Positions 23,014 to 35,203 of a stretch of DNA of 64,000 nt are shown here, piece by piece; the first letter of the stretch is position 1; every line of letters begins with the position of its first letter. The position numbers and the translations under genes are program-made. This stretch comes from Pempheris klunzingeri (Eukaryota > Chordata > Actinopteri > Acropomatiformes > Pempheridae): contig NC_092029.1 of NCBI RefSeq assembly GCF_042242105.1, positions 11,525,885 to 11,589,884 on the forward strand, read 5' to 3'. A model generated the notes under the pieces. It was not told the DNA's origin. It worked only from the letters and a program-made list of their open reading frames with translations, and did not search any database.

Positions 23014-26000
23014 CTACTGATCCTCGTCTTGACTTCTTTGTGTGTTGTTCGGGCCACGGTCTGGATCTTTGAGACGGAGGATGCGGATGATTTTAGTCTC
23101 TGGAAGAGAACTGAAGAAGAAGTAGAGGAAGAAGAAGATGTGACAACACAACTGTGATTTTCAAATTCTCAGATAAGCATCACATTATCTGTACTGTATT
23201 ATATAGAATCTTAGTCAAACAATCACATCTGGATGGTCTAGCTGATTTTATATACAAATATATAGACAAAGGAGTGAATACCTCATGCTCTGTGGGGTGA
23301 GGAAAATGAACTGTCTGTAGCGCTGACCAGCAGCCACCTTCAGCATCATGTCCATCGATATCCTCCGGTTCACCATGTCCTAATTAAAATTAAAAAAATA
23401 AGGCTTAACACAGAGAGATGGTTTCTTTGAGTGTCATGTAATGTCCTTTCATATGACCTTTCTCCAAACTTCCCCTTCACCTCCCCTGACCACACTAATG
23501 TCTATTTAAAACTATGATCTAAGGTGTCGTGCATTCCTGTCCAGACAAACTGTCTGTTATTACCATGTAAACATCAAACTCGTCAAGACAGCGGAAAGGT
23601 GCCTCTGTGATGGCCCAAAGAGAGAGGACGAAGCAAACGGTGGAGAAGGAGCGCTCCCCCCCGGACAGGGAGCGCATGTCACTCAGGTCAGCCTTGTTCC
23701 CCTGTCCTGGCTGCACCTGCAGAGGAGAAATCAGTTTGGTACATGAACACCACCAGGCCAAAAATGCTGCAGCAGTCTAGTCTCAAATGATGAAAATGAA
23801 TGCAAAATGTAATGTCCTCATTTAGGTTTTAACTTTAAACTGAACTCTGGAATACTTGTCATGACAAAACAACTCATGTGAGCCAGATTGTGTTACACAA
23901 TCCATTAAAAATAACTCTTTGTTCTACATTTATTAGAGGGAAAATGAGGCTGAACTGTTGTCCGTCTGATTAATCAAATGTTCTTCTTACCGAGATGGAG
24001 AGGGTTTCATTCTTGTGGTCAAAAGTCATACTTCCAGTGTAGCCTCTCTGAGCCAGCATGCTGTCAAAGTAGTATTTGCAGCGGGCAGAGAGGAACCTAA
24101 AATACCAGGAGATGCAGAGAAAAGAGGTCAAATGGACAAAGAAGAAAGGGAGAAAGAATGATAAATTAAGGAACACGATGACATGACAGATGTTTAATTT
24201 CAGATTTCCTTTTACATACTGTAGCAATGCCAGCAATTTTCCAGGACACATTTTGCCAGCAACCTACCTCCTGAGCTCAGCGTAAACCTGCAGTCTGTGG
24301 TTCATCACACTATCTAGACTTTTGATGAAGCTGTTGAGGTTCTTCATTTGCTGTGCCATGTTCTTGTAGTTCCCCAAAGCCTCATGATACTGTCTGGATG
24401 TGGGTAACAGAGAGGAAGGTTTACGTGTTAACGCAGATTCACCGATTTGAGTGGTTGCATATGTTGTGATGCTACATGGCTGTTATTACATTTTCATCTG
24501 ATACAAGGGTCTGAGTAACATACTTCACAACCTCCTCACGGTCCCCCTGCTGTTCCTGCTGGGTTGCGATCTTAACCTTAAGACGGCTGATGTCGTTGTC
24601 CAGACTCCTGGCTGCCCGTCGAACCTCAAGCCTCTCTGGACAGATTTCTGTGGCCTTGGCCACAGATGTCTGAACCGCAGGGGGAAAACAAATTTTCAAT
24701 ATGTGAGACTCCATGCAGGTGAAATTATAACTACAAAATCTACATTAGTCATTTAATTTCATTTCAATTAAAATAAAACAATATGTGCAATAAAGTGCTC
24801 TGTGTTGCTCTGTGTTGCTGTGTGGATATCACGAAAACATTTCTCTCATCTCAAATTTAGGACCCACATTATTAGTTCTGTCTGATAATACATCAATACA
24901 TTTTTTTTTTTTTTAAATCAGCCATGAAGCCCTGTGGAGAACACCTCTGTCTCAACTTGCCCCCAAGTATCTCTGTAAGGCATACCTGAAGTTCCTGCTC
25001 CTTTCTTTCCAGGTTGCCCTCCAGGGTCTGTATGTTGCAGAGGTGGGCACTGCGCTTCTCGTCATAGTGTTTCTTGTGATGCTTGCACTTCATCACTTCC
25101 TGATCAGTCTTACTCAGCTCCTCCTGCAGCAGGACAAACAGGGCAAGCACGCAAAGAGTAACCACATGAACCTTCTCCAGTAGTCAAGGCATGGGGGCTT
25201 CTGAAGGACACAGACTGTGCAGAGAATCAATCACCAAATGACTGGGGTAAAGCGACTTATTTCTTAATGAACTTTTCCAGCTGAATCAGGTTTGGTCATA
25301 TACTCTATGGCTTAAGGCTTAGAGCTCTGTATCCATTGGCCCATATACACATCAATCACTCAGATCATTTCTGATAATTACAACTGCGTAGTGTGCACTT
25401 TCAAATCAGATTGATTTCAAAGGAAAAAATGTGCATGGACAGTTGTCACATTCTTGCATACTTCCCCACCTCTGCATTTACAGGATATGTTGGCTATATT
25501 TAGTGCATACATATATTCAAAGCCTGGGTTTATCATTTACCATAACCATGTGACTCACCATGGAGGCTTATGACATTACATTTTTTTCCCTGAGAGGTTT
25601 CAAAAGCTAAGATATTCTACAGGTAGAATTAGTGTTTACTTACTATAAAAGACAAGGAGTCTAATCTAATTGTTCTTTTACCCAAATGACAAGACATGTA
25701 GACACCCTGGGGTATGTCTACCATTTTTACCTTTTTTAAGTCTGCCTCCTCAGCGATCATGTTGATCTGCTCTTTGTGCTGCTTGTACTCCTGCTCTGCC
25801 GCCTCATGGGCAGCCTTGTGCTCAGCCATCTGAGCCCGCGCCTCATCATATTTAACACGCTTGGACGCGATCTTAGCAACAATTTCCTGAAGATCTTCCT
25901 CCTAAAGAAGAGTGGAGACAGCAGAATATTTAATAGTGCATATGTGCTGGCAAAAATATTACTGATTAAATATTACTTCTCTGGGTTGAATTTCATTGAT

Positions 26001-29000
26001 GTGTGTTGTACAAACCAGGGGCCTGAGGTCCTCTGACTGAGGCTCTTCCACATTTTTGAGGTCAGTCAGCTCCAGCTGTAGCTTTGTGGCCTTGTCCTAT
26101 AACAGACACATTTCAAGAGGAAAGTCATAATCATATCAGAGTAGAGTGCTAGAAATTTGATTTGGAAATCCTTTTTTCATTGAATGGTTCTCTCTTTTTA
26201 ATCTAAAAGCCATCTGTTTATTTTACATTTATGCATCTGTTTGAAATCATCAAAGAATTGCTAATCCAAAAATGGTTTGGGTTTATAGACATTCTGTTTT
26301 GAAATATTAAGTTAAACATAATCATTATGAGGTATTACTTTCCCTGTTCCCCTGATACTCAAATAGGCGGAGGAAATATCATTACACATTAAATTAATTA
26401 TTTTTAAATAAGTGCTACAATTAATTTCATAATTTCCTGGGGTTATACAGACATGAATGCTACTTTGTGAGAGGTAAAATTACTTTGGTAGTTTTCTGGT
26501 CCATATGGGTTCGTCTAAGCAGCCCTTCATTCTGTTTGATATCCTCATCCAACTTTTTCATCTGCTGCTGGAAGCGATTTGCCTGAGCTTTCAGGTTCTC
26601 CGTCTCCTTCTGCAAGTGCCTGAGAGAAAAAGGAGGAACCAAGAGAGGACAGACAGAGGTAGAGAGGTTATTAAGAAAGAAGACAAGAGCACAGCTTTAT
26701 ACAACCAGTTCCTGTTGTGCCACGAACAGCACAGTGTGTATATCTCATTAATCATAGTTAAATAAGTCCATCATCTATGAACTAGGACAGCCACCATGGT
26801 GCTGAGATACAGTATATACCAGGGCAGTTGAAACCAAGAGACACCAAAAAGTTCTTACCCTCAGTGGTTTGTTGGGTAAAATTAGTCTGACTGCAAATAC
26901 ACACATACATACAGACACACACCTGATCTCCTCCTCGACGTCCCCTGAGAGGTAGTTGGCTCTGGTGTAATCAGCGGTGTAAATACGGTTAGTGAAGATC
27001 TGATCTCCCTCCTTAGAGAAGGCTTGGAAACAGTTCTGAGGAGGGTGTTTGCCCTGCATCACTCTCCGAGCTTCTGTGCGATTCTACACAAACACACACA
27101 ATAAAAATGAAATTCATGTCAATGCACGATATCTTATAGCACTTCATAGGGTGTTTTACAACCTCAATAACAAGTGTTAAAAATGACCACACGTTATAAG
27201 GATTGTATTACTGTTTTTTGTTGTATGTTTTGTATTAGAATATATTCATTTATTGTATATTATACTATCATTATCGTCTCATAAGCCTCTGAAGAGAGTT
27301 CACTGGGACTTTTCTTCTCTTGTGATGCAAGTGATCTTTACCTTAATGAGTAAAATGCTCTCTATAGCCTTTTGATCAATCAGGCAGTTGGCCACGACTG
27401 GGTCCTCGATTTCTAGGGCTTGAAGCACGGAGGGGTATTCAGGATGATTCACACCTCTGACACAAAGACAGAACAAACGAAGGCCACTGTAGATTAAAAC
27501 CTCTGAGACATTCTTGCACAGTTAGAAGTTATACTTCATACAGCTTAAATCCTGGACTCAACCAGTGGTTGGCATAAATTCATGTCAACACTGGCATATA
27601 AACAATAATGAAAACATGCTGGAATACACTGTAACCAACATTAATTTAAGCTGACAAATGCTTGTTCTGTGAAGGAGGAAACCTTTAAGCCTAATGCCTT
27701 TTTCAGGCAAGCTTTTAATAAATGTTTTAGTGAATGCCCTCACCTCTTTCTTGTATCATGCACACGTGACAGAAATTGGCTGGTGATGATAGCAGGCCTA
27801 CGGCCAGGTGGGAACATTCTGGCCATGAGGCCCTGCAGCACTTTCTCATCCTCGTGGTTATCACATGTGAAGGCCTGCAGCAGGCTTTTAAAACACACTT
27901 CTACAGCTACGGCCAGCTCTGGGTCCTTCAGGCTAATAAGGTAACCTGTGGTAGTGAAGGAAATATGAAAATGGAAAGCACGTCAGAGGGGCATTTTTTC
28001 CCCAGATGTCACGTTTTGGTTGGGTTTTTGGCATAGTTTAATTAAAACAATTTGTATGAATATTGAAAGACACCCATTCATTTTGTTTTTGAGTAGATGT
28101 TGATGTGCTGCTCTGTGAAAATTCAAAACTGTAAGTGAATAAAAGAAAAGAATAACAAAATGTGCATTAATGTAGCATTTAATGAAACAAAGTGACGTTA
28201 TCCTGGTTTTGAACCTTTAACAAGGGTCTAATGTTGCTCAGCTTTCATCGAAAGGAAAAACATGTCTTATTACATCTTAATTTAGGTAGTGCAACTTTGG
28301 CTGTGATGTTGTGATTCTGAAGACTGAGATAGAAGTTCTTACCCAGAGGCCCTCGAGGTCTGTGCCTGAACTGGCCCCTTTTGTGAGCTTCCTGAATGGC
28401 GTTGAGGAGTGCGGGCATGTGTTCCCCAAAGCGCCGCAGGCGATTAGACCGACTACTCTCCAAAGTTTGCAGGTTCCTTCTGTTGGCATCAGTGGACCTT
28501 TGCAACATTTGCTGCTCTCTCCTAAAGACAAAAGGAGGTGGGTGTGTTCAAATGCCTTTACTGTTTCAGTTACTCGGCTGCAGTTTGTACCATACAGACC
28601 TATACACTATCTCCTAACTGGGTTAATTTAAAGCAGGCATAAACGGAACTAATTTCCATTTTTAATTTGGGTTCATACATCCACTGCTGAGAGAACGTTT
28701 AAAGGAGATCAGGACTGAAACAAACTGGGCATCTGGAATTCTATAGCATTTATATGTTAAATGACTTGCAGAATTAATCAGTTAAACATTGAGACTGAAA
28801 GCGCAAAAGGATTGATTCATATAATAGTATGATCTGTAATAGATTATCTTCTTGTCCTAAATCCCTAATGCATTTATTCCAGCTAAACTTCGAAACTTCC
28901 TTGCAGGCACAGTGTAAATTGGTTCTTGAGCTACTAATAGAAACCACACTTATTGGTTATGTGTGCATAATTAATTTGTCCTCAGTACCCAGTTTCTATT

Positions 29001-32000
29001 TTCCTACCTCATCTTTCCTTGCTCCTCCTTGGCACGGCTGCAAGCGAGCTGATACTGGTCAATCTGCTGGCCCAGAGTGGAGATCTGGTGTGTCAGGTTT
29101 TCCAGCTCAGCCTCTATCTGCTCCATACGAGCCATCCTGGCCTGGCTCTCTGCTCCTGTTGTCTGACTGATGCTAGAGGGATACGGGAAGGACGAAAAGC
29201 AAGGCGGAGTCAACACGCAATAAATACATCTATTTATTTCCCACTTGAATGCAACACAGAAGACATGAAAACAAAATGAGGCCGTACCTTAGCTTCAGAT
29301 CATTTATCCTTGAGGACAGCTGGACCTTGTCTTTTTCCAGGTCCCTCAGGTTAGCCTTGCATCTGTAAAAAGGGACCTAGCGTGCACGCATGCAAACACT
29401 AATTCAGTTGAGTTTATGAATTGCATTCCCATAGCCAACAGTCACAATGTAAAGTCAAGTCCAGTGTTGTCTGCCTTATATTCAGACAAATGCATTGTCT
29501 GTACTCTGACCTCGCTGGACTTGTGAAGGGCGTTTTTTCTCTGGACCTCTGCCATAAGCTCAGCACATTTGGGCTGGAGCTCCTGGATTTGCTGGGTGAT
29601 CCCCTCCAACTGTTCCTGGATCTGCCTGTGCTTCTGCTCAGCCTCCTCAACTTTATTCTGCATTATAATATAAAAACAGATCAGAGAAGAGGTCGAAGGT
29701 TAAAGTTTAGAGGAGAGAAGAGGGCTACACATGAACAAGTGCAAAGTTGTGGTGTGAGCTATCAAACACGTAGTATCGTAGTATAAACGTATCCTATGTG
29801 GTGTTTTTAACTCTTGATTTTATGGTGAATACTATAGCCGTATCTTACCTTCCATTCATCCACTTTCTCATCATATTTCTCTGTAGCACGTTTGTCTGAC
29901 TGCAGCTTCTCCTTCATTGGCTCAGACTCCTTCTCCACCTCAGCCACCTGCAACATTTAAGTCACAGTTAATGTTTAGATAAATAATCTTTTAAGCAAAC
30001 GTTGCACTAATCCAGTTCCATAAGGACATGAGAGTGGGTGAAGGGGATTTGACTCCTGAGGCAAATTGTGATTTGTGATTTTGGGCTTTATAGGTAAAAT
30101 CTGATTTGACTAAGGAAGGAAAAAAAATGGAAGAAGAATATCTCACCAAAGCCCAAGCCATTTGCTTCTGCAGCTCTTCCAGTTTGGTGTGCATTTCATC
30201 AAGTGATGACAGGCTCTTGTAACGGTCCTCTTTCTCCAGGTACTTCCGCTTCAAGTCTTTCAAGCACTTTAACAGTCACATAATAATCATATGGTCACAT
30301 AAAACTTGGCTAAAAAGGAGGAGTGTGCTTTACAAGCTAGCAATACTGTCAAAGGATTAAAAATTATAAATTATAAATTTATAACCAGTGTATCACAGTC
30401 CTTCATCAGTATAGCTAAACCTGCAATAACTGACTTTTGGCCACCTGAGTGCAGCAGACACATCTGGCAGTTACTGAGCATTTCATTTGGAGTCGAGTTT
30501 CTGACCACCAGGCAAATGTAAGTGGATCGTTAGAGCTTTTTCGCAGAAAACAACACTGTGAGAGTGCTGTGAGTGAACCAGTGCAGTAAATTTATGGACA
30601 GCACTAAAAATTAGCTGATACTAACAATAAAGCCACATAGTTGCTGAGCTGAGCTGCGGATTCAGATGATAATTCTCTGTAGCTTCATCTCTATGTGTCA
30701 AGATTGGCCCCTTTCACAATATCATTTGACACACTGTTAAGATAAAATATCAATTGTAGCCGCTTTAAATTGGAACGTGTCGGACGGATTAATTCTTACT
30801 TCGCTATGTTGTCCAACTTTATCTTCTGTGAGATGCTTGGTAGTTTTGATGTAGACAAAGTCCTCTCTCATCTGCTCCAGTTGGGTAGCTTTCATAAAAA
30901 ACTGCAAGAGGAATGGAAAAAAACAAACAAACAAAAAAACACTGTAAGCGAGCCAAAGTTTGTTAAAACAACAGATAAAAGATTCTCATTTTAAAACAGA
31001 TATACCTTATATTTGTCCCCCTCTCCTTTGGAGTGTAGGAAGTATTTACTCATCTCTTGAGTGAGAACTGACACAGGATTGTTCACCTTTGGAAGAAAAT
31101 AAGTTAATAATGACTCACCAACACAGGTTTGCCACACAGGATTTAATTTTGTTGTAACAAATTTTAAACACCATTTGCATAGCACATACCTGTATGTTAA
31201 AGTTGTCTAGGATGGACGAGAGCTCTTCCTTTTTGCTTGAGACAGATTTACCTATAAGGGGAGAAAACAAATGTCTAGCCAACAACTGTTATACCATAAT
31301 ATACCATAAATTATTCATCTATAACCACATAGTTGTCAGTTAATTTTCTGATGATTGACTCATAGTTTCATCTTTACTGGTGCCGACTTGTCCTGAAGGT
31401 ATGCACTTACTTAGCTTTTAATTGGTCATGAATAGTTTATAAATCTTTTGAGGTGGTTAACATTTAAAATTACTTGAATGAGATATATTACTGTAGTTGT
31501 ACGATGTGGCTGTAAAAGAAAAAGAAGAAAAAAAGAAAAGAAAAGCAGAGTAATCCATAGCTCTTCACAGTCTTTACCTGATTTGCTCTTGAGTTTATAG
31601 GTTCTCGCACCATCACGTGCTATTCTCAGGTCTACGATGATGGCTGAACCATACACCTCAGGTTTGTAAGCGTCCCTTCCTTTGTTACGCAGGGTGATCG
31701 ATATATCAGCTGAGCTGAGGAGACAGAGCAACACAGATTACATCTATTGCGAGTCAAGTGATGCAACTTTTGACAGAAGTTACCTTTGAATGTGACACTT
31801 TCTCAAGTCCCATCATAAATATGTAATTGTGCAGAGTCTCTCTCTCTCTCCCTCTCAATTGAATTCAAGCATATTCCTGACCTTGAAAACATAATTGTTA
31901 AAGTTAAGCATAACATAAACTTTTAAGACTTTCTGCGAACCCTGGGTCGTGTTCTCAGTATTTCTGCCTGAACTGTCATGACCAAAAAAGAATGTACATC

Positions 32001-33530
32001 ACATGCTGTGGTGCAAGATTTACCTTTCTCCTTCTTTCACAAAACCCTTCAGAGATGATCCTCTATTTGTGGCCTGTGCATTCCCCCCTAGGGCAACTAT
32101 GAGAGCTGTCAGAACAGCACTCTTTCCACCTGTTGCCCAAGCAGTGCGTGGGGGGGGGGGGGGGGGGGGGGGAGAGATAGTAAACGCTAAGTAAACAAAA
32201 TAACTAAATGAAAGATAAGGGAAACACCAAAGAACAGAGGATATTCCAGAAAAAAAACTGAAAATTACACTGTAGGTGATTATTTCATTGTATCAGTGCT
32301 ACTCATCTCCTGCAATTCTGCTAGCACGGGTCTGATGTTAATGTGAAACATTGTTTATCTAATGGCAGTAACAAAAATTTTGCACACAAATTTAAGATTT
32401 TACAACTTTAAACCATTTTAAGCACTGCAGCAAAAAAATAACTGTGGGGCCAAGAGAAGCTTACACTTTATGGTAAGCAAAAATGACCAGCTTTAATATG
32501 GCAATACTGTCTGCCCCTTCTAAATTCTTATCTTTATAAAATGTTAAAGTGAGTATCTTTTATTTAGCTTGACATGAGAGTTCAATGTGAGCATGCCTTA
32601 AAAGTTTGAAATATGGCTATAACACTAATGTTATCAAATAATACCTAATTATGCCACAATTTCTATCAAATATCACCAATAATATGAAAAAAATGTGTTT
32701 AATCTTAAAATTTCACTAAAATCACTCTACAACAGTTATACATAGCCGCTGACCTTTCTATTTAAAAAGACAATAAGACATGTGATCACTGAATAACAAC
32801 ACAAAAACCAGAATCAGTCAAAAGATGGTACCAATAGTTCAGCTCTATAATAGAGAGTGTGGGTTGAACTATGGTCTGGGACAAGGGGCTGATCACAGTG
32901 ACCTCTCATACAACAGGTCAGGGCATCAGCTGCCATAGTAACAGGCACAGACGCTAACCAGTAAACCTGGTTTCTACAGAAGGAAACAGGGATTTCTCTG
33001 GATTTCAGTTCCAAAGACCTGAATCCTTTAATCAGTCCTCTTTTCTGGATCACCCCACTGGTTGAGTTACACTCACTTCCATTGTTGCCGACAACAAAGT
33101 TGACATTGGGACCAAACGTGAAGGGGCCGAGGTGAGAGTGGCACATGAAGTTCTTCAGTGTGATGCTCTCCACGATCCCTGCGTCGCTCACCACCTTACC
33201 AGCACCCTGCACCTAAACACAAGTTATTTATTTACTATATGACACAAATGTAATCAAGTATATCAACCTCATGCGTTTCTTATATTTTTACAGTGTGAGA
33301 GAATCAAGAGCGACAATAGACCGTTAACAAAGCAACAGATATCATTTCTCTGCAGGAACAAAAACTACAAAATGTTTTAACACGGCAGTGACAGCACGGA
33401 CCTGTTTACTCCGATGATTGTCCTCGTCACTATCATGAACATCTGCATCTTCCACTTCTTCCTCCTCCTCCTGAGCTCTGACCCGTTTGTGGGGCTTGTC
33501 ACTGACCGAGCTGCTCTTCCTTTTTGACAT
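23014..33530 (-). CDS. smc6: Structural maintenance of chromosomes protein 6
   Basis: SMC6 pairs with SMC5 in the nuclear SMC5/6 complex, an ATP-driven DNA-entrapping machine for homologous recombination and replication-fork repair. Coding exons, high to low: 33402-33530, 33077-33212, 32024-32129, 31578-31714, 31190-31251, 31006-31086, 30800-30901, 30147-30266, 29849-29947, 29511-29657, 29288-29376, 29008-29172, 28343-28521, 27744-27945, 27342-27456, 26923-27083, 26484-26619, 26016-26096, 25731-25901, 24986-25123, 24524-24669, 24268-24393, 23991-24096, 23564-23716, 23282-23379, 23014-23110. They total 3282 nt, 1093 aa (human 1091). Walker A GNNGSGKS is at 85-92 and split by an intron. Coiled coils flank a hinge at about 460-676. 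The ABC signature LSGGERS is at 995-1001 and Walker B CLDEFDV has the catalytic E1024. All key residues are intact, so the gene looks functional. Confidence 0.96.
30415..30740 (+). repeat. Interspersed repeat in smc6 intron
   Basis: The block runs from AATAACTGACTTTTGGCCAC and GTGCAGCAGACA through TGTGAGAGTGCTGTGAGTGA and AATTAGCTGATACTAACAAT to GCGGATTCAGATGATAATTC and TTGGCCCCTTTCACAAT. I recall this order of words as a common fish repeat; the class is uncertain. Confidence 0.5.
32150..32172. repeat. Homopolymer, 23 G (poly-C on smc6 strand)
   Basis: On the smc6 strand this is a run of 23 C located 19-41 bases upstream of the acceptor AG (32130-32131) of the exon that supplies the Walker A lysine. 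It therefore stands where the polypyrimidine tract and branch site should be. Confidence 0.92.
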
Positions 33531-33565
33531 CTTGGGCAGCCAACTTTCTTTTAGAGAAAACGAAA
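33402..33565 (-). other. smc6: smc6 exon 2 with leader part
   Basis: The first coding exon runs from an acceptor (CTGTTTCAG before 33565) to the donor CAG|GTCCG. Bases 33531-33565 are 5' leader and the ATG is 33528-33530. The N-terminal 43 residues are Lys/Arg-rich then acidic ([18 protein letters not shown]), which is typical of the poorly conserved SMC6 N-terminus with a possible nuclear localisation signal (KPHKRVR). Confidence 0.8.
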
Positions 33566-33915
33566 CTGAAACAGAGCAGGCACCATCATTCGTAGCATAA
33601 AGCAAAGTATCAACTCTTGTTCTCCAGCTATATAACGAGTAGCTATCGTAACTATTGCTGGCTTTTTGAAGTCTTCATCGGCACAAGACTTTCAGAACAG
33701 TTACAGTTTCTTATACGAAAACAGTAACGTTAGCTTAACGTTAACATTACATTAGCCGCATTACTAAACTAGCTTATCAGGCTAACTACCACTACATGCT
33801 AACCAGGACGCTAACAGCTATGTTGGCAGACAGCAGCGGAGTGTGTTGCGGTTAGTTTTGCGTCGTTGTGAGTAAGTTTAAAGACTAATATGCTCGCTAA
33901 TGAGAGACAGTTTAC

Positions 33916-34010
33916 CTTGTTTACAGCAGCCGCACACAACACAGCTGAGAGGTAGACCACCACCACTTGTCGAATTCGCGCCCGCCACTGCATGTTAAAT
34001 CTCGCGTGGA
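33916..34010 (-). promoter_or_regulatory. smc6: smc6 non-coding exon 1 and promoter area (upper limit approximate)
   Basis: A strong donor AAACAAG|GTAAACT at 33915/33916 pairs in consensus with the acceptor before 33565. The exon is GC-richer than its surroundings and holds CpGs (GCGGGCGCGAATTCGACAAG), as expected for a housekeeping promoter. It contains an ATG (33993) whose frame would run through the splice and end 4 codons into exon 2 (about 30 codons), a possible uORF. The true transcription start is not visible. Confidence 0.5.
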
Positions 34011-34589
34011 GACACGAGACTGGCCTTTATTATATCAGTTTTCAATAAAAGCATTATTCACCTTTACAAAAGTCTGAACTTTTGTTAAATTCTTAAAAAC
34101 AAAACAGTGAATACATGACGCACTACTTTTTGTATACTTTTGAATGTTGAAGGTGTTATTAGCTATGAATCAGTGCAATAAATGGTAAACATGTAACTGA
34201 TCTATTACTGTTAACCAACCGAACCTCCTAAATGGATGATACTCCCTGAGTTTCCTGTATAAAGATAGTTTATATATTATATAAAATGGATAGTTGGTCA
34301 TATTCAAACAGGGGAATCATTGTTGATAATACATTTCTATGAAAATGAGTCCTAAAAGAGGACAATGTCCACTCCGTCACATTCTGCATTATTTCTGCAA
34401 TTAAGTTTTTTTAATAGGATCCAAGTCAAAGTAGTGACCCAAGCAAAACAATTTTTCCAGCCCTGACAGTGAAGAATGATCTATTACATGCAGGTTTTGA
34501 AAAAAATAAACTCAGCAGGTTACTTTCAAATAACTGTGTCACACAATTTAAAATAGCAGGTGGCAGTCAAGGTTTCAAAAGAGACACAG
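34011..34589. other. Gap between ak9 3' end and smc6 5' end
   Basis: Both flanking genes are on the minus strand. The ak9 3' UTR must end here; an ATTAAA on the minus strand at 34410-34415 is about 175 bases after the ak9 stop, and an AATAAA at 34026-34031 sits almost on the smc6 start. The short gap also has to carry the smc6 promoter. Confidence 0.45.
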
Positions 34590-35137
34590 CTACAGCACAC
34601 CGCTGGCTCCTGGCAAGTCTCCCAAGGCCAGGAATCTATTCAGTTTGAACTGAAAGTCAATCGGACGTTCATTAGGAGGCCTGTAGTTCCCTCTCATTGT
34701 TGAGCTCAGGTAGGGAATGAGAGCGCAGTTCTCTTCAAACAAGGCCAGCTTCTTTTTGTACTTCTGGCAAGTGTAGTCTGTGCTCTTGTGGTTGAAAGCT
34801 GTAAAAGTACAAGATTTTATTAACTAGTTGGATAAAATTTTGACAGAAACAGTAAAAAGATCCATAAAACAATACTTAACATGCTTAACACCATAATAAT
34901 CAAGTTTAGGCAAATCACTGAAACTTGATATTTCAATATTTTATGTTTAGCTTACCTTTCAGATAAAAGGCCACATAAATGAGTGCTGATCTTTGTATAC
35001 TGAGGAAGGGATGCTTTGGTTTGAGACACCCAACAGCTGTCATGGCTTTGATCACTGCTACTGCCACACCCTGAAAACATACAGGCCAAATTCAAAGCAG
35101 GGCAAATGTCAAAGAAACCTCAGGGTTGCATACTGTG

Positions 35138-35203
<66 letters not shown>

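Noticed and set aside
28311-28631. 106-codon plus-strand frame
   Set aside because: Antisense shadow of the smc6 hinge exon 28343-28521.
29421-29786. 121-codon plus-strand frame
   Set aside because: Antisense shadow of the smc6 coiled-coil exon 29511-29657.
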